Positions 56,168 through 64,000 of a stretch of 64,000 nucleotides of DNA are shown here, in pieces. Position 1 is the stretch's first letter. Every line of letters starts with the position of its first letter. Made by a program: the position numbers and the translations under genes. Under the pieces are notes generated by a model. The model did no database searches and was not told the origin of the DNA. It worked only from the letters and a program-made list of their open reading frames with translations. Location of the stretch: positions 795,511-859,510 of the forward strand of contig CM030931.1 of assembly GCA_018136815.1 (NCBI GenBank), written 5' to 3'. This stretch comes from Isochrysis galbana (Eukaryota > Haptophyta > Isochrysidales > Isochrysidaceae).

Positions 56168-56407
56168 ATACGACATAGTTCTAGAACAGTAAACATGTTT
56201 AACAGTAGTTAGCTCCATAGTTAGTTGCCGTTCCGCCCGCAAGGTGCTGGCAAGCCCGCCCATGCCCATGCCCTACATGCCCCATGCCCCATCCATTGCC
56301 TGCATTTGTGTGCGCGCGCCATCAACTCACAACTCACAAGTCCTCTCCTTCGCCTCCCTCCTCCCTCTCTCCCTCTCCCTCTCACTCTCACTCGCTCGCT
56401 CCCTCAG

Positions 56408-56693
56408 ATGGCAGATGGCTCGCGGCCGCCGCCTCCGCTCGCACGGCGCATCCTCCTCCTCCTCCCGTGATGAACTTGAAGTCGGAGGCCATTCGAACGA
56501 CGAGGAAAGGGAGGCCCGCCCCCATCCCAATGCTGCATGTGCGCAAGCAAGCGCCGCCGAACCATTATGGACGAGGTGGAAGAGGATGTGATGGATGAGC
56601 CCACGCCCGCGCCCGCGCCCGCGCCCGCGCTCCCATCCCAAACAGTTGTGGACATTATTCTAGACGACAGTGACGAGGAGGAGGAGGAGGAGG
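56408..56693 (+). pseudogene. truncated host-like ORF with acidic SUMO-interacting-like motif
   Basis: Frames here appear coding but broken: MARGRRLRSHGASSSSSRDE from about 56415, and from 56570 MDEVEEDVMDEPTPAPAPA followed by VVDIILDDSDEEEEEEE. The latter has the form of a SUMO-interacting motif (hydrophobic core followed by acidic run). The frame is cut off where the piggyBac-like copy begins at 56694. Confidence 0.35.
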
Positions 56694-56955
56694 AGGTAGT
56701 ATGGAATTATGGATAAAATAGGCCCAGGGGCGAAGCAGCCATTTGGATGTTTGTTTGGATGCTTCAGTTTACCAAATAATAAATAATCCAGGTGTGCACG
56801 TTAGAAAGAGGTATGAGGATGAGGCGGCGGAGGGGCGAGGGGAGGAGGGCGGCGCGACGCAACGGAGTGGGACTGGGAGGGAGAGGGGGGGGGGGGGTCG
56901 GGAAAAATTGGTCATCTCTTTGCATGCTGCGCTCCCGGCAGTAAGTAAAGAGTGA
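56694..56955 (+). mobile_element. partial second copy of the piggyBac-like element
   Basis: GTAGTATGGAATTATGG through CGGGAAAAATT and GCATGCTGCGCTCCCGGCAG repeats 11338-11668. The left inverted repeat is missing, and the right end reads GGCAGTAAGTAAAGAGTGAA with no TTAA, so it is a decayed or rearranged copy. Confidence 0.75.
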
Positions 56956-56972
56956 ATGGTGCACCCTTACTG

Positions 56973-57040
56973 TACCTAGCCTCCAATGCTTACTCTGATC
57001 TACACCGCTCTACTCACAGTCACTGGGCCCAAAATAGGAT
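56973..57040 (+). repeat. diverged copia LTR fragment
   Basis: CTAGCCTCCAATGCTTACTC, TGATCTACACCGCTCTACTC and ACAGTCACTGGGCCCAA match the 3' half of the 164-bp copia LTR (43652-43715) with about six differences. No internal copia sequence is nearby, so it is an old solo-LTR fragment. Confidence 0.8.
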
Positions 57041-57529
57041 AATAGGATTGGCCAAACCAGCCGTCTACTCTACTCTCTCAAGTCCGTCCCCATGTTCTCT
57101 CTCTCCGGGGGCGACGGGAGGCGGCGGGGCCGGGGCGCGGAGCGGGGCGCTAGCTCTGGATGCGTGGGGACGGTGGGCGTGGTCGGGTGAGAGTGAAAGA
57201 AAGCGGGAGGAGAGAGAAAAGAGCGAGGAGGGGGGGGGGGGGGGGGGGGCGCAGCTCAGCGCGTCGGCGGGGCGGCGCTCTCCACCCAGAACGGTGCCCT
57301 TCCCTCCCCCCCCCCCCCCGGTTTTCTCTCTCTCTCCCTCCCTCTCTCTCTCTCCACTCCCTCTCTCTCTCGCTCTCCCCCCCCCCCCCCCTCCCTCCTT
57401 TCACCCTCACCCAATCCCCGGATTTGGGCAGGAGGGTGGCAGTGAGAGAATCGCCGGTCTCTTTGCAGAGGAGACACCCCTCCTGGGAGCACCAACCATC
57501 CTTCACCCCTCTCGTTCTGGTGCCCACTG

Positions 57530-60203
57530 ATGGGTCGGCGGCGCGGCTCAGAGGGCGTCGAGCTGGTCCTTGGCCCGCTCGAGCCCATCGCCTTCTTGGG
57601 AAGCGCGGAAGCACGCGTGCTGAGCGGCAGACTGAGCATCCTCGGCGCCGAACTTCGCCCCTCGCGCGCTTGGCATGCTCTCCACTCCCCCGCTGGAGGG
57701 CTCAGTCTAGCACTGCAGACAAGCTCAGCCGTTTCGAGCGAAGTTAGGCTGCTCTTCCGCCCTCTTGAGGTAGTCGCGGAGGAGGGAGAGGCCGAGCGCG
57801 GCGGCGAAGCTACGGCTGGAAACCTCGCGCTTGACCAGCCCGCCGACGACCTGCTTGCGTGGATGGTAGAGGAGGAGGACGACGAGGAGGAGGAGGAGGG
57901 ATCGGCACCGGAGGGAGAAGACACCGAGGCAGACAGCGCGTGCACGGTGTGGGGCGCGGAGGCAGAGGCAGACGGTGGCGAAGAAGAGTACGAGGTGGAT
58001 GGGGTAGCTGGCCGCGCGAGGACTCCGCTCGCTGCAGACGAAGAGGCGGCAGCGCTCGAGCGGATGATTCAAACCGCACAGGATGCCGGTCGTGCCGAGA
58101 AGAGGCAATCTAGTTGCACAAGTGCTGGCCTGTCCGCTGGCCGAGCTGCAATAGTCCGCACCCCCCCGCGTGCTGATTCCGACGGTGCCTTTGCCTGGCC
58201 ACTTCCTGACTCACTCGGACTTCTACCTGCGGCAGTCCCTCCAGGGCTTATGGTGCGGTTGGGCGCGGTGATACCAGCGGCGTGGGAGGACGGAGTGGAT
58301 GAGGTCTGCCGGCTCGTCGAGGCGGCTCGGTCAGTGGGTGCGCCGCCGCCAGTGGTGATGTTGTGTGGCGAGCGCAATACTGGAAAGTCGTCGTTGCTCC
58401 GTCTACTAATTAATCGGCTCATAGCGTTGGGTGGAAGCACTGCGCCAGGTGAGGAGGTGGCGCAGCCTATGAGCGCGTATGGTCCGAGTGGCTCGCCCGA
58501 TTTCTTTGGAGCTGCTCGTAGCAGCGGGAGATCGGGAGGAGGGGACGATGTAGACAGCGAAAAAGGTATGGCTGCAAAGGGCTCAAAAGCCGGAAAGAAG
58601 AGGGGGCGCAAGTCTGGCGAGAAAACTAGCTCGGTGGAACCTAAGAGGGCCGCCTCTAGCACAAGCGCACAGGCTGATAGCAATACCGAGGCATGTGGAG
58701 CGGGTGCCAGCGAGCTCGGCCGCAACATCTCTGCGGAGTTCATAGACGACAGCGTATTTGGCTCGAGTGGACCCTCAAGGCAAGTGGGAGTGGCTTTGCT
58801 GGACACGGATGTCGGGCAGCCCGAAATCGGGCCTCCGGGAATGATCAGTGTGAGAAGAGTCGAGGTGCCCTTATTCGGCCCTCCCCACTCCCATCATCGC
58901 ACTACCCAAACGAGTTGGGAGACCGCCGTCTTCTTCGGGGCCACGAGCCCAGCTGCGGACCCGCGATTCTTTATTGATGGCGTCCGCTCAGTGCTGCATG
59001 CAACAAGTGGTAGCTCGTCTCTTGGCAAGGCCAGAGTCGGCGCTGAAGGCGATGGCGATCCGGGTGGTGCTGGAGGAAGTGCAACCAAGTCTAGCGTGCT
59101 CTCTTCTCTACCGGTAATAGTTAACACGTGTGGATGGGTGCAAGGGATGGGCCAACAGCTCCTTGCTGAGACGATCGCAGCTGTCCAGCCGTCCATCCTC
59201 ATTGTGCTCGATCGAGAGATCGTCCCTGGAGTGCCGCAACGGTCGCAGCCTTTTCCTCTAGCGGCCGTTCTCCCGTCTAGCGGTCCACGGCCGCAAGTGA
59301 TGTATCTTCCCTCACTCACTGCCGGTGTGCGACCGTCGAGCGTCTCAACCTCCACCCCTGGCCTTGCCGCTGGTTTCGTCAACGCCTCTGCCGCGGGAAC
59401 CGACCCTGCGAGCGACGGCTCCACCTTGGCCATCGGTACACCGACCGCAAGGGACTCGACGGCTTTGCCCACGTCAGGATGGTTGGGTGATCCAGCGCCG
59501 CCCCCTGCAACCAACCTTTCGCCACCTTCGGCCGCCGAAGCCCGGCAGATGCAGCTGCTCGCATACTTCGGGGCCTTACCCCGCGGCGCACGTTCATTGC
59601 CAGCCTCGTCGAAGGCTTATGCCACCTCTCCTGCTTGGGGACGTGCAATCGGCGGGATTCTTGCTGCAAAGCCGTACGCGGTGCGTCTAGACGCGATAAA
59701 GGTGAAGATGCTTCACCACCCGCAGCTATCAAGGGATGAATTGTTGCGGTCACTCGACGCGTCAATTGTGGGTCTTGGCTGTGAAATCAGAGGCGATGTA
59801 ACTGACACAACGAATGAAGCGGACCAGGTGAGCTGCACTCGACGCGGTTCCCACAGCGCCTTTTTCGTTCCCATGCCCCTCATCTCCTTCCCCTTGTCCA
59901 TGGCTCTCGTAGGGGCATCCCGTGACTGCAACGTTTCCATTGTGTGTCGGCCTCGCAATAGTGCGCTCAGTGGACCCCAACACGGGCACGCTGTTTCTTG
60001 TGACGCCCGTCCCTGTCGCGACAATCCGCCATGTCAACGTCCTCATGCGCGGCTCGCTCGAGCTCTCAGCTGCTCTCCTCCAATCTACTCCACACACAGC
60101 ATCCTCACCCTATCTGGCGGTCGGCCAACTTCGTGGCGCAGGCTCTGCTACAAAAGAAATGAAGTCACGGAACAACATCATCCGAGCCAGCACAGCCCGA
60201 TGA
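57530..60203 (+). CDS. polynucleotide 5'-hydroxyl kinase, NOL9/Grc3 (CLP1) family, 2 exons
   Basis: Exons 57530-59827 and 59913-60203, phase 0, 862 residues. After an acidic N-terminal region (EEEDDEEEEEGS) the kinase part begins at about residue 275: Walker A GERNTGKSSLLR, LLDTDVGQPEIGPPG, WETAVFFGA, VNTCGWVQGMGQQLL and SILIVLDRE. The second exon starts in frame and carries CVGLAIVRSVDPNTGTLFLV and VNVLMRGSLEL, the C-terminal Grc3/NOL9 signature. The predicted role is phosphorylating RNA 5' ends during pre-rRNA (ITS2) processing in the nucleolus. Two low-complexity inserts, a Lys-rich one at about 345-385 and a Ser/Ala/Pro-rich one at about 600-680, make it longer than human NOL9 (about 700). 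The leader upstream is poly-G and CT-rich. Confidence 0.85.
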
Positions 60204-60268
60204 AACCCCTCGTTTGAGACTCCAGATTTGAAGCACTACTTAGCACAGCAGCTCTGATAGCCGCAACA

Positions 60269-60535
60269 TCAAAATTTAGGCGTGAGAAGTGGTACGGTCG
60301 CGTTTTGATTTTTCAGGTTGTTGGTTCGAGACGTCACATGCACACATAGATGGTCCTTCACGTCGGAGCCAGTGTCGATGAAAGCCCTAAGGCGTACCAC
60401 GTCCCCACTTTCCGTTTCGAGTCGAGCAGGGTACGGCGGCTCTCGTTTGATGGCGAATCGCACGAGGACACGCTGCGTGACCATACTTTCTAAAGATCTT
60501 GCCAAATTCTTTCGTTCGACTAACGCGTGAGTGCT
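60269..60535 (-). CDS. possible exon of an unknown minus-strand gene
   Basis: The minus frame reads LVERKNLARSLESMVTQRVL, then RFAIKREPPYPARL and VVRLRAFIDTGSDVKDH, with coding-like codons, and ends at 60269. The CAC/GCG junction near 60530 does not give a clear acceptor. It lies tail-to-tail with the NOL9-like gene. No family is recognised. Confidence 0.3.
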   Translation of the reverse strand, partial: STHALVERKNLARSLESMVTQRVLVRFAIKREPPYPARLETESGDVVRLRAFIDTGSDVKDHLCVHVTSRTNNLKNQNATVPLLTPKF

Positions 60536-61209
60536 TCTTGCTTCTTCACCCGTGCTGCCGGTCCGGCCACGCGGTAACTATCTATGGCCTATCGCGAGAG
60601 GTTTTGACCACCAACACATGCGCAACGGGTACAATGAAGAGCTCGGGACGAAGTGTTTCCAAGACAGTGGATTGGATTGGCGGTGATGTATTCGGCTGCA
60701 CGCAAGTGCCAAGCCCAAGGTCTGTTTATTCTCATATGAAGTACCGCAATCAAATCAGCCTATCACAAGTCCTGGAGCTGGCCTAGTATTTTCTATCACC
60801 ACCCTATAGATGACTGCATCCGTGCTTTTGCCTTCTGTTCTCTTACTCTTCATTGTGTATTCAGTTCGCGATCCGCGCTTTTGTATTCTATTCTCTTACC
60901 CATTTTGGCTTTTGGCCGCGTGTGCTAATTGCTCGCGGAAAAAGAGCCTAGAAAATATCTTATTGAAGATTCCCACTAATAGCGTCGGGGCGGCCGTTAA
61001 AAAACTGCTCGGTTTAGTAGTAACCGCGGTTCACTATCGCTCAACTGCCGAGCGCGCCCGGTTCTCGCTCTCGCTCTTTCGCTGACAGCAGCACCTCCGG
61101 TGCTCCCACCAGCGATCGAGCCCTCTCCCTCCCGGAGAGCCGCCACGCACGGTCTCACCGCCGGCGCTCCACCCGCGCCGGCTCCGCTCGCAGCTGCGTC
61201 ATGCCTGCC
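60536..61209. other. no gene seen
   Basis: Mixed composition with T-rich segments (60820-60930). Short frames on both strands have no domain or splice support. Confidence 0.4.
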
Positions 61210-61660
61210 CGACGTCCAGTTCGTCCAACAGCTCGTGGCTCGACTTCCAGCCCTCGCCCCCTCCTCACTCCTTCTGGCCGCACCAGGCCTGTGGACCCTC
61301 CTATCACAGAGTAGGAGGAGGGAGGAGAGGAGGGAGGAGAGGAACCCGATACTCCTGGCTCTGGTTCGCCTCCCTCCGCTCCTCGCGAAGCTGACTCCAA
61401 CGAGTCCGAGGAGGCAGCAGAGTCTGAGGCAGAATCTGAGCTGGTGGAGGCAGAAGGGCCTCGGTCCAACCCTGCCCCAGAGAAACCAGGAGCAGCACAG
61501 GCTGCCGGTTGGGACCCGGACCGACTGCTCGACTCCCTCATCGAGAGGTTGGAAGAGCGCGATCGAGCGCGCCAAGGCCGCAGCCGCCGGCGCCCCGACC
61601 GCTTGGAGAATTCGTCCCCCAGCCCCTCACCTCCCACCCCCTTGCAACCCTCAACTTTAG
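61210..61660 (+). pseudogene. gag-like low-complexity ORF fragment
   Basis: One plus frame encodes an acidic Glu/Ser/Pro-rich stretch (ESEEAAESEAESELVEAEG) followed by GWDPDRLLDSLIERLEERDR and RQGRSRRRPDRLE: an acidic domain, a helix, then a basic tail, as in retroelement gag proteins. It ends at the repeat boundary near 61660. No pol sequence is nearby. Confidence 0.3.
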
Positions 61661-61710
61661 GGACAGGCCAGGATTGCTCGGAAATTTTTTTCGAAATTTG
61701 GGCTCATTTT
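61659..61710 (+). repeat. repeat end shared with 40.99-41.05 kb
   Basis: GGGACAGGCCAGGATTGCTC followed by TTTTTTTCGAAATTTGG parallels 40991-41046. The word TTTTTCGAAA recurs at 35603. Probably one extremity of a dispersed repeat. Confidence 0.5.
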
Positions 61711-62339
61711 TCGAGGTCTCTTGCCTCTCCCTCGCTGGCCTCGCTGGCCCTGGGTGCCTTCCTGTCGGCTTTAATGGTCTGTGGCTCAGTGGTGGAGAGG
61801 GGGGTCCGTACGAGCGAGGACCAGTGCTGTCGCATTCGCGAATCGACGCTCGTTAGGCTTCTCTCTTCTCTTCCTTTGGTCTTTATCGTTATAATTCTCT
61901 CGTTCTTGTTCTCGGTCAAAAACTTCGCGTGGACGCCTAGGATCTAGGGTTGTGGAGCGCCCCCTTTCTCTTTCTCTCGAAGTAAAGGGAAGTTTCCCCA
62001 CCTTTCTTCCTCCCGGGCGCCTCGCAAATAGGTTTAATTCGCTATCTCCCCGCGTTTGTTTACCTGCTTCTGGGGGCAATCAGCAATCAGGTTTAATTTG
62101 CGACCTCTTCGTATCTCTACCATAGGCCATAGGCACGTCGCACCTCTTTCGTCTTATATAGTATGTTCTTTCGAATCCTGTGCGGCAGGATTGCCCCTCG
62201 TTTCCGCGTTATGATGCGATTCCCGTTCTAGGTTCTAGACGAGATCGCCGACAGATCGCCTTCTGATCGTCGTCCGTCGTTGTCTGATCGGAGTGTTTGG
62301 GTTTGATTTCTTCAGTCGAGTTACGTGAGAAAAGTCGTG
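61711..62339. other. no gene seen
   Basis: T-rich, with TCTC runs (61855-61915, 61965-62010). The longest frame (61444-61947) continues from the gag-like ORF and reads through this repeat sequence without a recognisable domain. Confidence 0.4.
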
Positions 62340-62893
62340 GGGCCCCGTCTTCTCTTACCCAAATAGGTCGAGAAGACACGTAAACACCAGAGGGGAGAGC
62401 TGCCGCTCCCCCCTCCCCCCTCCCCTCCCTCTTCCCTTTTCCTCCTCTATTCCCTGCGGCGGGGGCCCATGGCCCATGGCGCGCGCCTGCGGCCCCTCTT
62501 CAGGTCCCCAGGCCCCAGGTAGCCTGCAAGGGCCTGGGAGCACAGCTCAGGGGGCAGGTGAGGCTGGGGCATGGCCCTGGCCCCTCCTGCCTCTCCCTCG
62601 CTGGCGCTCCGCGGCCCTGCAGGTCGACTGGAGCTGGCTAGGGGGTCCTGATCAGGGGGCCCCAAGGGGAGGATGGGCTGGTCAGAAGGATGGGCTGGCC
62701 ACGACAGGCCAGGGCGGGCGAATCAGGCGTGCCTGTGGGGAGAGGGATGGGTCAGCAGGGCAGTGTGCTCCTGGCAGGCCATCAGGCGTGCCAGGAGAGT
62801 GGGTGGTTCCTCCCCCATGGCAGGGGAGGAGTGGAGAAAGGGGGGGGGCTCGTGCCCCCCCATGGGCGAACTAAGTATAAACTTAGTTGCTAG
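62340..62893 (+). mobile_element. retroposon family D, longest copy
   Basis: Runs from CCCCGTCTTCTCTTACCC to AACTAAGTATAAACTTAGTT. It includes every block seen in the shorter copies at 26.2, 34.1, 53.7 and 54.2 kb. The final 20 bp are an inverted repeat (AACTAAG/CTTAGTT around TATAAA) and correspond to the start of the 34-kb copy. It has a GC-rich body, a poly-G run and no coding function. Confidence 0.8.
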
Positions 62894-63701
62894 ACATAGA
62901 TAGAAGCCAGACTGGCCTAACCACCACCACCACAAACAACTAGCAACTAGGCGGCAACAACCGAATCCGGCCATTAATCCAACCGCCCGGCATCACCCGA
63001 ACACTCCCACCTTGAAACAACCTAAGGCAAACGAGACCCCACAAAAGGCCCAAGCGGAAACAGACGCATGAAAACCGATAGCCCGATGGCGCAGGAGGGA
63101 GAAGGGGACTTGACCGCCGGGGGCCGGGACACGCCGCCTACCACCGAGAAGCCCCGTTCACCGAGCCCCTACGTAGTGCACGAGGGGAGTAGCCGCGAGG
63201 CAGGTGGAGGGAGTGGGAAGGGACGCGGGTGTGGCTGCGGGAAAGTTTGTGCAAAGCCGCGCGTGTGGTGTGGATATTAAGAGGTTTTTTTTAGGCCTGT
63301 GTTGGTGAGAGTGAGAGCCCCTATGAGGTAGGCCATCGGGAGACTGGGGGCAGCGCGGCGGCGCATGCCCCCCCTGCCATCGGCAACCCACCATATAACA
63401 TTAGTTGCGATCCAAGAAAATAGGTCAGAGTAGAACGGGCATCTTTGTAGAGATCTCTAGATCTCTCAAATCATATCGCATATCGCAAATCGCAAAAGCG
63501 CCGTCTTGAACATCCTTTGGCAAGCAGCATGGTCGAAACTCTCCACACCGTTACTGCACGCACTTGAGAAATGCCCCAACTTATGGCTGCTTATTCCCTC
63601 GTTTCATACTGGATTAGCCTTGTATACCTGAGCACATTGTCGCCCTCTTCTTGATTTTCAACATGCTCTTGCACTCACAGGTCACAGACGGGCCGTCCCG
63701 C
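62894..63701. other. no gene seen
   Basis: Sequence such as GCAAAGCCGCGCGTGTGGTG and ATTAAGAGGTTTTTTTTA resembles 30045-30090 in style and may be another repeat's 3' part. The remainder is unremarkable. Confidence 0.35.
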
Positions 63702-64000
63702 CTACTCCCGCTTCACCTCGGCCTTCACCTTGGCACTGAAATCCGACTGCGTTGGGGCCACATTCTCATTGTGGTCGTCATTGAGCTGGATAGTCTCGGC
63801 GCGTTGACGAGCACGCTTAATGGCCAGCGCCTCGTCCGTCACATCGACGAGGTCATCCCCGTCGGCTTCGGCGCCTTCACCTGCAATTGTCGCCAAATCG
63901 TGGCGGGCTGCGCTCGGGTCAAGGCGGCGGACAGCATTGATGGCCTCCACTAGCACCTGCCTTGCACGTGGGGCAAGGCGGCGGCGCTCCGCGACAGTAT
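63702..64000 (-). CDS. 3' end of an unidentified gene
   Basis: The minus frame is open from the window edge (TVAERRRLAPRARQVLVEAI) to the stop at 63702, about 99 codons, with coding-like codon use. It is helical and charged (AVRRLDPSAARHDLATIAGE, RARQRAETIQLNDDHNEN) and ends in a Lys-rich KVKAEVKRE tail. No family can be named from this piece; the start lies beyond 64000. Confidence 0.5.
   Translation of the reverse strand, partial: TVAERRRLAPRARQVLVEAINAVRRLDPSAARHDLATIAGEGAEADGDDLVDVTDEALAIKRARQRAETIQLNDDHNENVAPTQSDFSAKVKAEVKRE

Noticed and set aside
57150-57530. Upstream ORFs before the NOL9-like gene
   Set aside because: Poly-G, poly-C and CT-rich leader; no domain or splice site feeding the main frame.

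Overview
This is nuclear DNA from a eukaryote, most likely a unicellular alga. It is GC-rich and full of mobile elements. Genes are interrupted by short GT-AG introns, and I rebuilt six multi-exon genes whose splice phases all add up. The gene content fits a photosynthetic protist: a LOV photoreceptor kinase, a DUF1995 protein, and LNR/kringle surface proteins. A haptophyte, pelagophyte or related lineage is my inference; no marker here fixes the species.

Layout. 0-3.5 kb: 3' part of a LOV-domain AGC kinase. 5-7 kb: an unrecognised ORF, then an IS5-like transposase N-terminus next to the C-terminal third of a Fanzor/TnpB-type nuclease, followed by 173-bp tandem repeats. 7.7-9.5 kb: a retroposon copy and a DUF1995 gene. 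11.2-14.4 kb: a piggyBac-like non-autonomous element 41 bp upstream of a 903-codon unknown gene. 14.5-19.2 kb: a retroposon with 17-bp target duplications, then two opposed Ty3/gypsy fragments and their gag/leader. 20.1-23.1 kb: an eight-exon gene joining a Dpy-30-like N-terminus to a zeta-toxin-type P-loop kinase domain. 25-30 kb: repeats, a tyrosine-recombinase remnant, a possible AlkB-like gene and a 5'-truncated LINE. 31.2-33.6 kb: a fucose-1-phosphate guanylyltransferase-like gene. 34-35.3 kb: repeats. 36.4-39.8 kb: a seven-exon gene for a signal-peptide/LNR/kringle/transmembrane protein. 41.6-43.3 kb: a phage- or homing-endonuclease-like gene. 43.5-49.4 kb: a young Ty1/copia element nested in the inverted repeat of a DNA transposon. 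49.7-53.0 kb: a macro-domain gene and an IQ-motif gene. 53.3-57.0 kb: a nest of repeats with a hAT-type element whose insertion event can be read exactly. 57.5-60.2 kb: a NOL9/Grc3-type polynucleotide kinase gene. 60.2-64 kb: repeats, a gag-like ORF and the 3' end of another gene.

The host genes are single, unlinked eukaryotic genes on both strands; I see no operon or functional cluster. The striking property is the diversity of mobile DNA: copia, gypsy, LINE, YR, IS5-like, Fanzor, piggyBac-like, hAT-like and at least three short retroposon families. Several are nested so that relative ages or original target sites can be read. The best candidates for something undescribed are the transposase/Fanzor locus, the Dpy-30-like/zeta-kinase fusion and the mosaic retroposon families with a shared palindromic 5' signature.
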